NCBI GenBank assembly: GCA_951812925.1
Contig: OX638368.1
Location: forward strand, 71,086,422 to 71,150,421
Direction: 5' to 3'
DNA: 64,000 nucleotides
Origin: Calliopum simillimum
Lineage: Eukaryota; Arthropoda; Insecta; Diptera; Lauxaniidae
Shown here: piece by piece, positions 1 to 9,089 of the stretch
Layout of the letters: each line of letters starts with the position of its first letter
Position numbering within the stretch: position 1 is the stretch's first letter
Position numbers and translations under genes: made by a program
The notes under the pieces: generated by a model
The model's database searches: none
Told to the model about the DNA's origin: nothing
The model's input: only the letters and a program-made list of their open reading frames with translations

Positions 1-439
1 ATAGATAGAATAATTCCAAGATACGTGCAAATATTAAGGCATACGCACGTGATAAAAAACGGAAGTGATTTTATGTACATCTCTAAAAGTTAAAAAATCT
101 GCGAAATGTAAAAGAATTTTTTAATGCGGCTAATTGTATGATGACTAAGAACAATGTCACTTTAATTTTCCATTTGAATTATCGCAAAACTGCCTGTATA
201 TTTTTTTATATAAATTATATTTTCAGACGCTACGTGACTTGTGCTACTAATGTGACATATTTTTCCACTAAACAAATTTTAAATTGAAAATATTACAAAT
301 AACCAGTATTTCCCGGTGTGTGTTGCTTCACCTTTTCTTGTGAACTTGGCGTGGCATCACCAATTTTTCCAAAAGATGTTATTTGTCCGGATCCATTTTA
401 GATATATACCAAATCTCATTAATAATTATCTTTTTTAGG
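1..439. other. AT-rich sequence, no gene recognised
   Basis: No open frame, RNA gene or clear repeat boundary is visible. Around 345-360 there is a 'gtggcatcacc' stretch resembling the 'cgtggcacc' core of several other repeats in this window, so this is probably decayed repeat sequence. Nothing else can be supported. Confidence 0.5.
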
Positions 440-780
440 GGTGTAAGTAACACACTGTACAGTGAGATAATGACAGGTCACTGCTAACTTAATTATCACC
501 TAAAAAAGATGGGTTTGGTAGACGATGACTCCTGTAGACTCTGCTTAGAGGACTTGGAAACAGCAGAGCATGTGCTATGTGCATGCCCTGCTGCGTTTAG
601 ACGCAGAATTAAGTACCTAGGAGCTGAGATTTTAGATCCAGGTGACATAGGTAAAATTAATCCCATGGCAGTGACAAGATTTATAGATAGTCTGGAACTG
701 TTTTGATTAGGGAAAGAGACTGTACAAAAGATCTTTTAGGTCGCAGTACAATCTAGAGCCTTTTTAATAATAATAAAAAC
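440..780 (+). pseudogene. LINE ORF2 C-terminus and 3' UTR (fragment)
   Basis: The ORF from 509 to 706 encodes 65 residues starting MGLVDDDSCRLCLEDLETAE, with a C-x2-C ... H-x4-C zinc-finger-like motif (CRLC ... HVLCAC). Such a motif is common at the C-terminus of RNase H-type or Jockey-type non-LTR retrotransposon ORF2 proteins. The same frame stays coding upstream through an in-frame TAA at 485-487, where related proteins usually read Gln, so a CAA-to-TAA nonsense change is likely. The frame can be followed back to about 440. After the stop a short 3' UTR ends in an AATAATAATAAA-type tail near 765-780, as expected for a 5'-truncated LINE insertion. RT and endonuclease are absent. Clade is uncertain. 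Confidence 0.7.
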
Positions 781-1285
781 ACACTTAAAAATTCTTAAAG
801 TTATTTGGGAGAACACGCCCTGATAAGGTGGAAACACCTGCAATCGGTATTGAATTTGTCCCAAAGGAACAACTATACCAAATATCAATAAATAACACAA
901 ACAACAATTATGATATATCAATACGTATTAACACACAAACAAAACTGGCAAAAGTCGGCTTCGCAGCCGGGCAAGGCTGGTGCAGTGGTAACGACTTCTA
1001 CTACCAACCTGGAGGTTCCTGGTTCAACTCCCGCCCAGGCCAAAAACACAAAAAGTTTTCAAACTTACAATTTTTCAATTGTAATTAATTTAGTGAAATA
1101 AATATAATTATAATTACAACAAAAATAGTCTGATGAGTCTTTGTGGCGATAGACGAAACATATGTCACTATAGCCGTGTTTTTAATCCGTTCCTTGATTT
1201 GACATAATTATGTGTTAGAAAATGCATTGATAGATTTATATGTAAATCGATCTTTGCAAATATGACTAAATGTTCAATTAAAAAA
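779..1285 (+). repeat. Tandemly duplicated block, copy 1
   Basis: This ~505-bp stretch, beginning ACACTTAAAAATTCTTAAAG, is repeated almost base for base from 1319 to 2806. It contains a tRNA-like SINE body (see 958-1158) and ends around TGACTAAATGTTCAATTA. The copies differ by a few substitutions (for example gagaacacgccctgat versus gcgaacacgcccttat). A ~33-bp A/T-rich spacer separates them. Short ORFs here are not translated-looking. Confidence 0.85.
958..1158 (+). mobile_element. tRNA-derived SINE, copy 1
   Basis: A polymerase III A-box-like sequence TGGTGCAGTGG (978-988) and a B-box GGTTCAACTCC (1021-1031) are spaced as in tRNA genes. They are followed by a non-tRNA body (caatttttcaattgtaatta...) and a distinctive end near 'gatgagtctttgtggcgatag'. 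The same body follows a different tRNA-like head at 35917-36130 and an almost identical one at 2483-2690, so this is a dispersed family rather than a tRNA gene. No cloverleaf acceptor stem is evident. Confidence 0.7.
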
Positions 1286-1465
1286 AAATCAATTTTCAAT
1301 ATATAAATGTCATTAAGTAACACACTTAAAAATTCTTAAAGTTATTTGGGCGAACACGCCCTTATAAGGTGGAAACACCTGCAATCGGTATTGAATTTGT
1401 TCCAAAGGAACAACTATACCAAATATCAATAAATAACACAAACAACAATTATGATATATCAATAC

Positions 1466-2445
1466 TAGGGTGGGCCAAATTGTATGGAGGAAATTTTATC
1501 GACCTCGGCTACCCCCTTATGTGAAAGTTCATTCACTTCTATGAATATTTGCCCAAGGATCTATACTTCTGCGTTCAACTTTAGTTCGGCGCATTTTTGA
1601 TCGAAAATTGTACCTTTCATCAATATTTTTTTTATTTTCATACTAAATTTTTAAAATTTGTATAAAGACAAAAGAAATGTCATTATATGATTTGGCTGGT
1701 ATTCTGTCAGTAATCAATTAAATTGGGTTCTGTTAACATAAAAAGTTCACTTGATAGTGTGGAATTGATAATATATATTTAAAAAAATGACATGGGTCAA
1801 ATAGCCGATTATTATGACCGACTTTCAAAATAAACAATTCATATTTTTGGATGAATTTTTTCAAACAAAACACCAACCTATGCTGAAAGTTCATTCAATT
1901 CTATGAATATTTGCCCAAGGAACCATACCTCTACGTTCAACTTTAGTTCGGCGCATTTTCGATTGAAAATTTTACCTTGCGTTTATTTTTATGCTTAAGT
2001 TTCAAAATTCCTATAGAGACAAAAGTAACATCATAATATGTTTTGGATGGTATTCTATCAGTAATTTATAAAATTGGGTTCTGTTTTTACGAACACTTTA
2101 CTTGATAGCGTGGAATTGATTATATTTATTCCAAAAAATTTAAATATATAGCATCAATTCCACATCATCAAGTAAACTTCTTATGTAAACAGAACCCAAT
2201 TTAATTGATTACTGACAGAATACTAGCCAAATCATTTAATGACATTACTTTTGTCTTTATAAAAATTTTTAAAATTTAGTATGAAAATAAAAAAAAAATA
2301 TTGATGAAAGGTACAATTTTCGATCAAAAATGCGCCGAACTAAAGTTGAACGCAGAAGTATAGTTCCTTGGGCAAATATTCATAGAATTGAATGAACTTT
2401 AAAATAGGGGGTAGCCGAGATCAGTTTTCAAATCGGCCCACCCTA
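1466..2445. mobile_element. Foldback/MITE, hAT-like termini, 8-bp TSD
   Basis: The element begins TAGGGTGGGCC and ends GGCCCACCCTA, an exact 11-bp inverted terminus. It is flanked by the 8-bp direct repeat ATCAATAC (1458-1465 and 2446-2453), and the empty site is preserved in the duplicated block at about 918-930. Long imperfect inverted arms continue inwards: the block holding 'gttcaactttagttcggcgc' near 1575 is found reversed near 2340, and a further direct copy lies at 1861-1985. No ORF is present, so it is non-autonomous. An 8-bp duplication fits the hAT superfamily, though P-type elements also make 8 bp. Confidence 0.85.
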
Positions 2446-2482
2446 ATCAATACGTATTAACACACAAACAAAACTGGCAAAA

Positions 2483-2690
2483 GTCGGCTTCGCACCCGGG
2501 CAAGGCTGCTGCAGTGGTAACGACTTCTGCTACCAACCTGGAGGTTCCTGGTTCAACTCCCGCCCAGGCCAAAAACACAAAAGTTTTCAAACTCAAAATT
2601 TTTCAATTATAATTAATTTAGTGAAATAAATATAATTATAATTACAACAAAAATAGTCTGATGAGTCTTTGTGGCGATAGACGAAACATA
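2483..2690 (+). mobile_element. tRNA-derived SINE, copy 2
   Basis: Nearly identical to the SINE at 958-1158, with an A-box-like TGCTGCAGTGG near 2508 and B-box GGTTCAACTCC at 2550-2560. It was copied as part of the block duplication rather than by an independent insertion, since flanking sequence is shared on both sides. Confidence 0.68.
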
Positions 2691-2806
2691 TGTCACTATA
2701 GCCGTGTTTTTAATCCGTTCCTTGATTTGTCATAATTATGCGTTAGAAAATGCATTGATAGATTTATATGTAAATCGATCTTTGCAAATATATGACTAAA
2801 TGTTCA

Positions 2807-3516
2807 ATTACAAATGAGAGTTTTCAGGCACAAAATTCGACATCTTTACGAGCGGAAAAAATGCGTTGTTGTATGAAACTTGACAAATTGTGAACTGAAT
2901 ATTGTTGACAGATGAAAGAATGAACAATTAAGACATTTGGTACGGTTCGGAAGCTCATACATATACGGCTATCGACCGCTAGATGTCATTACCGGTTTCA
3001 TATTTGTACACCTAGTAAAAAATCAATTTTTTTATAAAACAGAATCCTTAGAAATATAATATTAAAATCAAATGTTTTTCTATAAAATGAAACACTTTTG
3101 ATTTGAATTCGAATAAAAACGCAATTGAAATTAAATTAAAACCTTACAATTGAGGGGTTGCGTGCAATAACGCCCTAAGTCGAAGAATGGAATTTTGAGA
3201 TAATTCAATTTAAAGTTTCTTAATGCTGTACAATGAGCAAACCATCATTTAAACCTTGGAAAACAAATTTATGCGGTTAACACAAACAAAATGAGTAAAT
3301 GATTGCCGCTTATACATAATACTAGTTCATATTGACAAAATTATCGAAGAAGGAAAATATAAAATATAGGGCGTTATAGCGTAAATCCATTTGACTATCA
3401 CTGGAGTAACTTTAGCATTTTGTTTGGGAAACCGGCAAAACTGCTCCGATTTTAATGATTTTTTTTTTTTTCGTCGTGTTCAATTGCACATCTTGGTTAC
3501 AAATATTTATTTTATA
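2807..3516. other. Unassigned AT-rich sequence
   Basis: No gene is recognised. 'ataacgccct' (about 3168) and 'agggcgttat' (about 3367) are inverted relative to each other ~200 bp apart, which could mark a short MITE, but no target duplication is visible. The remainder is low-complexity A/T-rich sequence including a poly-T run near 3460. Confidence 0.4.
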
Positions 3517-4000
3517 ATGGTTGATTCAGGCAATGAAAATAATAATTCCAATGACAACACTTACAATCTCATCCGAATTCTTGCTAAGCAACAAAGTGGC
3601 CTTAAGGTTTGCCACATTAACGCTCAAAGCTTAACAAAAAAAATAGATGAATTGAGATATATGTTTGAAAGCTCCGGTGTAGACATTATTTGTATATCTG
3701 AGACATGGATTAATTTTGACATGCCTGACAGACTTTTTAATAAAAGCGGCTTTCACATATTTCGTGCGGATAGGTATGGACATGCAGGTGGAGTGGCAAT
3801 TTATATTAGAAACACCATATCATGCAAATTAGTGTGTAAATCTGACGCGGACAGTCAAATTGAATACTAATTTGTCTCTGCTCTGCACAGCGATCAAAAA
3901 TTGCGCGTTGGTTGTGTGTACCGTCCCCATCGAAACATAGACACATCACTACTCCTGAGCACAATAGAAACCATTTCACTCTCGTTCCCACATATTATTA
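3517..4000 (+). pseudogene. LINE apurinic-type endonuclease, N-terminal part
   Basis: An ATG at 3517 opens a frame with the N-terminal half of an exonuclease-endonuclease-phosphatase domain: LKVCHINAQSL (first metal/Asn motif), IICISETWI (catalytic Glu) and RADRYGHAGGVAIYIRN. This nuclease nicks target DNA during non-LTR retrotransposition. A TAA at 3868-3870 interrupts the frame, which otherwise continues in coding style (VGCVYRPHR) to about 3995. There the usual GDFN motif is lost and the frame shifts into the downstream ORF. No gag-like ORF1 is seen upstream, so the copy is 5'-truncated. Confidence 0.8.
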
Positions 4001-5834
4001 TTGCAATCTCTTACTAGAAAATCATCTAAAAGACGACATGCAAGCCTTAGGTCTCAATCCAGTAAATAATTCAACACCAACTCATTTTACCCAATTTAAC
4101 AGCACTTTGCTTGATCTCTTCTTCGTGAATGATAAATCAAAGGTACTACTGTACGATCAATTAACTGCATCTGCTTTTTCTAGACATGATCTCATATTTC
4201 TGTCATACAATCTTTATTTCGAAAATCTTCCGACCTCGTTTAGTTACAGAAATTTCAAAAAAATAGACTATGACCAACTCAATCTAAGAGTACATAACGT
4301 CTATTGGCCCACTATATATGATGTGGCAGAGGTTGAAGATCAGGTTACTTTTTTTGAACAAAACTTAAGTAACATTTTTGATGAAACTGTACCCCTTGAA
4401 ACCAAATATCCAAAATTTCGACAGAAGCCTTGGTTTAATAACTCAGTAAAAAATCTGATAAATGAACGCAATAGCGCATACAATCGATGGAAACGTTTCA
4501 AAACTCCTGAGCTGTATGCAGAGTTTAAGCGTTTTAGAAAAGCTGTAGGTGTTGAAATGAAACTGGCAAAGACTCGGTTCTATAGTGAAAAGTTTCAAAA
4601 AGCTGTTGGAGGCAAAAAGTTGTGGAATGAAATTAAAGAAATTGGAATTGGTAAGGAAAAAATTATTAATCATGATGTAGTAGACGTCAATGACCTAAAC
4701 GAGAAATTTGTAAATTTTCCGATGCCAGTCGTAACAGACAATGTCTGTTCGAATTCAAATATTGCCAGTATCAGTTTCTCGTTTCGTTGTGTCGACCAGT
4801 ACGAAGTACTGCAAAGTATTCTATCAATTAAATCGAATGCTATTGGTCTGGACGAGATTCACCCTGTATTCTTGAAAGCCCTTCTCCCTGTTCTGTTGCC
4901 ATATATTACTCATATTTTTAATACAATTCTGACAAGTTCTAAATTCCCCAGTATGTGGAAGATAGCTAAAATTATCCCTGTGCCTAAATCTGCGCACGAA
5001 TACCGACCCATAGCTATTCTACCATTCCTTTCTAAAGTTTTTGAACTGTTGGTATACCAGCAAATAAATAGATTCACAAGCAATAGCGGGCTTATTACGG
5101 ATAGGCAATCAGGATTTAGAGCAAAACGCAGCTGTATAACTGCACTGGTGGATGTAGTAGAAAGCATACGTGCTGGGCTTGATCACAACAAATTGAGCTT
5201 TCTCGTTCTTCTGGATCATTCAAAGGCCTTTGATACAGTTGACCACTCCATTATGTATTCAAAACTCCTTGCTAATTTTAATTTCTCGTTAACAGCAGGT
5301 AAATTAATCAAGTCCTATCTGTTGAATAGATTGCAAGCAGTCTGTGTACACAATGTAAAATCGAATTTTCTTCCTGTTACGAGAGGAGTACCTCAGGGCT
5401 CTGTACTTGGACCACTCGTTTTTTCACTATATGTAAACGATTTGCCCAAGGTACTCCGAAATTGCAATATCCACATGTACGCGGATGATGTACAGCTGTA
5501 TACAAGCTGCTCTCGTGAGAGTGTATCAAACTGTGTAGCACTTATCAATGATGATCTTGCTAACATTACTAACTGGGCAAAGGACAATGGTCTAAGCCTT
5601 AGTCCTACTAAGTCAAAGTGCTTAGTTATTACTAAAAAACTAATAGACATTAGAGATTTCCCACATGTCCTGCTTAAAGAATGTCCCATCGATTATGTAG
5701 AATCTGCTAAGAATCTTGGTATTGTTTTTAATAGGACTTTATCTTGGAACACGCAAATTAGATGTACAATTGGCAGAGTGTACACAGAAAAAAAAACTGA
5801 CGGTAAAATTAACCATAAATTTTGTATTGTATAG
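3990..5834 (+). pseudogene. LINE ORF2: endonuclease C-end and reverse transcriptase
   Basis: The open frame (uninterrupted from 3912, homologous from about 3990) carries the endonuclease C-end (NSTLLDLFFVND, then SRHDLIFLSYN with the catalytic His). A linker rich in basic residues follows, then a full set of RT motifs: IIPVPKS...YRPIAILPFLSKVFE, SGFRAKRSC, VLLDHSKAFDTVDH (first catalytic Asp), RGVPQGSVLGP and HMYADDVQLYT (YADD catalytic pair). This is a Jockey-superfamily (Jockey/CR1-like) non-LTR element. Recognisable similarity stops at AKNLGIVFNRTLSWNTQI, after which the frame reads unrelated sequence to a stop at 5832-5834, so the 3' end is also missing. The RT core itself is open. Confidence 0.85.
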
Positions 5835-5941
5835 TTTTTCAAATTTTCTATAGGAAACAAAAACAAAAATTCAAAATTTCAGAATCAGCTTTACTTTTCT
5901 ACAGTTGAATTCAACTGTACATTTTGTATTCCATAAATTTT

Positions 5942-6088
5942 TATACACTACACCCAGGGTATATTCACTTTGTCCTTCCGTTTGTAACGCAGATAAGGAG
6001 GCGTGGCAGGTATAGAAAAGTATATATATTCTTGATCAGCGTCACCTCCTGAGTCGATATAGCCATGTCCGTCTGTCTGTCTGGCTGT

Positions 6089-6124
<36 letters not shown>

Positions 6125-6744
6125 GTGGCTGGCTGTGTGGCTGGCTGTGTGTTGAAATACACTTTTTGGGAAAACTGAGCAAGATAATTCGGGGGATTGA
6201 AAATGAGCAAAATCGGTCAACGGACACGCCTACCGCCCATACAAAAATTATATTCAAAATGCAATTTTAGGAGTATTTTTCACGACAATGCAACCACAAT
6301 ACATATAAGTACTACGAATTGTAAGCGCAAGCTCTGATAAAAATTTGAGCGAATTCGGAAAAGAGGGCGTGGCACCTCCCATATAAGCAAAAGCTTCAAA
6401 ACGCTATACTGAAAGCGTTTTTTGAGGTATTCGAACCAAATTTGACTCAGACACTAAGAATTATAAATGAAAGCTCTCAGCAAAAATTGGGTGAAATCAG
6501 ACAAGGGGGCGTGGCACCTCCCATATAAGCAAAAGATTCAAAATGCTATACTGAAAGAGTTTTTTGAGATAATCCAACTAAATTTCACTCTGACACTAAA
6601 AACTATAAATGCAAGCTCTGAACAAAAACTGGGTGTACTCGGACAAGAGGGCGTGGCACCTCCCATATAAGCAAACTTTTCAAAATACTGCAGTGTAGGG
6701 TATTTATTTTTTGGCCAGGCCAAAATTTACACCCTTACTAGTTT
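5942..6744 (+). mobile_element. Repeat element A (inverted twin at 52581-53408)
   Basis: An ~800-bp element running from 'cacccagggtatattcac' to 'acccttactagttttt'. It contains a CTGG/CTGT microsatellite (6070-6150) and three ~142-bp internal repeats, each with 'ggcgtggcacctcccat' (near 6364, 6506 and 6648). The reverse complement is present almost unchanged at 52581-53408, where the same 67-residue chance ORF is preserved exactly. Copy A lacks about 40 bp that copy B has near 53140-53185. The ORFs through the CTGG run (Gln/Pro/Ser-rich) are artefacts. Related internal units occur at 20090-20460 and 63195-63700. Confidence 0.85.
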
Positions 6745-7300
6745 TTTTTTTCATATGAATAACATTTTGAATTGAGTTTTTAACAGGTTCATAAAATTCT
6801 CACATTGTTTAAGAATAAATCAACATAAGTTTGCTAGAGTTGTACTGATATTTTGCCATTTGAAATGGTGTCGCCGTAGAAGTTGTTTGCTACAATTTCT
6901 ACGAGTTTTTGGAAACGGCTAGTTACAGCCCTTCTGGGGTGCTAACTATTAAACCGTTCCAAAACAGTTTTAACTGTTTGGAACAGTTTGTATTGTTAGC
7001 TGACCTTTTAAGAAGGTTATTTTTACTGTAACTGCGTTTGATAGTTTCTAAACCGAGTGAACTGTAAATTTACAGAGTTCTAAGGTCAAAATACAAAAAC
7101 TCCGGGTTGGTGCAATTTCTATCGAAAATCTAGGTTAAATTAACTGTTTTCACAGTACCTAAACATTTTAACAGCAACTGTACAGTACTATTTTTACAGT
7201 AATTTTACTGGACTGCACAGTCAATTTAACCTTTACTGCGGGTTGGTGCAATTTCTATCGTTGAAATCAGTTGGATTGACCGATATTTTTTTTTCTGTGC
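6745..7300. other. Unassigned sequence with a 21-bp direct repeat
   Basis: No gene. A 21-bp sequence beginning GGGTTGGTGCAATTTC is present at 7104-7124 and again at 7240-7260. Between them 'aggttaaattaactgt' (about 7131) is roughly inverted as 'acagtcaatttaacct' (about 7217). This resembles a small palindromic insertion with duplicated flanks. The region ends where recognisable gypsy coding begins near 7310. Confidence 0.45.
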
Positions 7301-7309
7301 AGGTCACAA

Positions 7310-7840
7310 TACAAAAGCAGGTCCAAACTCTTCCAAAGGACTAAAATGTTTCAAATGCAATCGTTTTGGACATCTAGCACGATTTTGTAGTCAACAGAAT
7401 AATACTTTGAACAAAAACCGCAATTCTCATGTCAACTCCTTAAGGGTGGAAGCAGATGGTCCAAAGGCAAGCATTTTTATTGGTGATCAATCATTCCAGG
7501 CACTGATCGATACCGGTAGTTGTGTAAACTTAATGAATGAAGAAGTATACCAAGCGTGAGGCAGTCCAGAATGTTGTCAAACTTCCAGAAGTTTTTTGGG
7601 ATTGGGATAGGTTCAAAGGAAGTCGTACCTAAAGGAATTTTATATCGAACTATTTCTTTAGCTGGCGATGAATATGATTGTCAATTTTTCGTTATCCCTT
7701 CTTATGACATTGGCTATGAAGTAATACTGGGTAAAGTATTTTTGAAAGATTTTGAACTAGACTTGACACCAGAACAAATATCTTTGAAAAAGATTCTAAG
7801 TGAACCAGAGGTATTTCTTTCAAAAAAAAAAAAATAAATG
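7310..7840 (+). pseudogene. Ty3/gypsy nucleocapsid zinc knuckle and protease
   Basis: KCFKCNRFGHLARFC (7344-7388) is a classical CCHC knuckle, C-x2-C-x4-H-x4-C, which binds retroelement RNA. It is followed by an aspartic-protease start, FQALIDTGSCVNLM, with the catalytic DTG at 7509-7517. A TGA at 7557-7559 breaks the frame. The rest of the protease (FFVIPSYDIGYEVILGKVFL) continues from 7556 in another frame and ends in a poly-A-like run at 7820-7835, likely another slip. Gag upstream of the knuckle is absent. Confidence 0.8.
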
Positions 7841-7893
7841 TAATCGAAAATTCTGCCGAATTAGATGTTGAAAAATCTTTTGAACCCATCGTT

Positions 7894-8628
7894 ATGGATC
7901 TATATAAGAACTGCATTCTAAAGATTAAGGATTCACCAATAAAGACAACTTTGATTTTCAATCACGAAACGTCAATTTATCAGCGTCCAAGGAGATTAGC
8001 AATATTAGAAACGAAAGTAGTCAGCGATCAAATAGAAGAATGGGTAAAGGAATGCATAATTCTTCCCAGAAATTCTGAGTATTCAAGCCCTGTGGTAGTT
8101 GTTCGAAAAAAATATGGTCGTTAGAGGTTATGCATCGATTTCACAGTCATGCGTTTTTGAAAAAGTTAAAAAAGTATGAAATGGGAGCAGGTGATTTTTA
8201 TAGATTTTTGATCGCTTAATCCGAATATGACCTCCGATTTGCTCATATTCGGATTCAGCAAGCAAAAATCAATGAAAATCACCTACTCTGATCTCATACT
8301 TTTTTTCATCGCAGGACTGTGTTACCGGCGTTTGAACAAAGTTATACAAACAGACAGATTTCGAATGCAACGTATTGATGATCAGGTAGATAAACTTGTA
8401 AATGCAAAAGTTTCTACTCCCGATGGGTAATTTATGTTCACAAAGACACCATTTAGACTAAGCAACTCTCCATTTAGTTTTAATCGATTTGTATCTCTTA
8501 TATTCTCGGATCTCATCAGAAAAGGTATTGTTATTCATTATGTTGATGACTTAATTATTCCCTCACAGACCTACGAACAAGGTATTGCTGATTTAAAAAT
8601 TGTCTTAAATGTCGCATCTGAAAATGGC
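7894..8628 (+). pseudogene. Ty3/gypsy reverse transcriptase, N-terminal and YVDD part
   Basis: WVKECIILPRNSEYSSPVVV (about 8041-8100) is the RT entry region; RLCIDF follows after a TAG at 8122-8124. A 180-bp hairpin (8142-8321) interrupts it, and RT resumes as YRRLNKVIQTDRFRMQRIDDQVDKL. About 40 codons containing the first catalytic Asp motif are missing after 'VNAK' (8400-8410), and a TAA lies at 8428-8430. The second part reads FRLSNSPFSFNRFV and IHYVDDLIIPS, where YVDD is the catalytic motif (about 8540-8550). It stops at BEL1's target duplication (8624-8628). Confidence 0.8.
8142..8321. mobile_element. 180-bp hairpin MITE, CACAGTC termini
   Basis: Inserted in the gypsy RT. It begins CACAGTCATGCG and ends CGCAGGACTGTG. 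The arms are inverted along nearly their whole length (left 'gtatgaaatgggagcaggtg' versus right 'cacctactctgatctcatac'), with a loop around 'gacctccgatttgctc'. Flanks are TTT (8139-8141) and TTA (8322-8324), consistent with a 3-bp duplication with one change. Removing it brings the two RT pieces adjacent in the right order. Similar CACAG termini and TTA flanks occur at 32166-32703 and 33452-33964. Confidence 0.75.
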
Positions 8629-9070
8629 TGATGAAGAATAAACGATGAATTCAATTTAGTGTACAATTTTATTAATTCTAAATTATATGTAAGTAAATAT
8701 TCTTAAATTTACTTATCTAAGTACTCAACGTGCAGGCTGCGATCTCAATCAAAGAAAGTGAAAGAGACGATTTCACATTAGCAATGTTGAACTCTATTTA
8801 CAATGCGTTTTCTAACATAGTATAAGAGAATTTGAGTTACAACCAAACATACGGTGATCCAGATAGGCATAGCAACAGTATGATAAAAACTAACGGAAAA
8901 TATATATGTAATGTATGTATGCAATAGAACTTCACTTATGGTAAAAAAAATAACCTTGACTTAATAATTTAACAAGAAAAACAATGTAAATAGGTATAAT
9001 GCAAATACGGAAATATTTTATGATCTAATTATAAGGTAATATGACCTAAACCCATTATCAATCCTGAACA
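8629..9070 (-). repeat. BEL1 3' LTR
   Basis: 442 bp, matching 13958-14397. On the minus strand it starts TGTTCAGGATTGATAATGGG and ends ATTCTTCATCA. Differences from the 5' LTR include gatcc versus gatcacc near 8858, an extra 'atgt' near 8911, and several single changes. Confidence 0.92.
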
Positions 9071-9089
9071 TACCGCCCCCCCTGGAACA

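Larger units (their letters stand above)
1319..2806 (+). repeat. Tandemly duplicated block, copy 2 (interrupted)
   Basis: Second copy of the 779-1285 block. It is continuous with copy 1 up to position 1465 and resumes at 2446, the gap being the 980-bp inverted-repeat element with an 8-bp target duplication. After subtracting that insertion and one duplicated 8-mer the two blocks are the same length within a few bases. The block duplication predates the insertion, because copy 1 lacks it. Confidence 0.85.

Noticed and set aside
958..1045. tRNA gene
   Set aside because: A and B boxes are present, but there is no pairing acceptor stem. The same body follows all three copies, so these are SINEs.
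5948..6257. Gln/Pro/Ser-rich proteins in three overlapping frames
   Set aside because: They are translations of a CTGG/CTGT microsatellite inside a repeat element.
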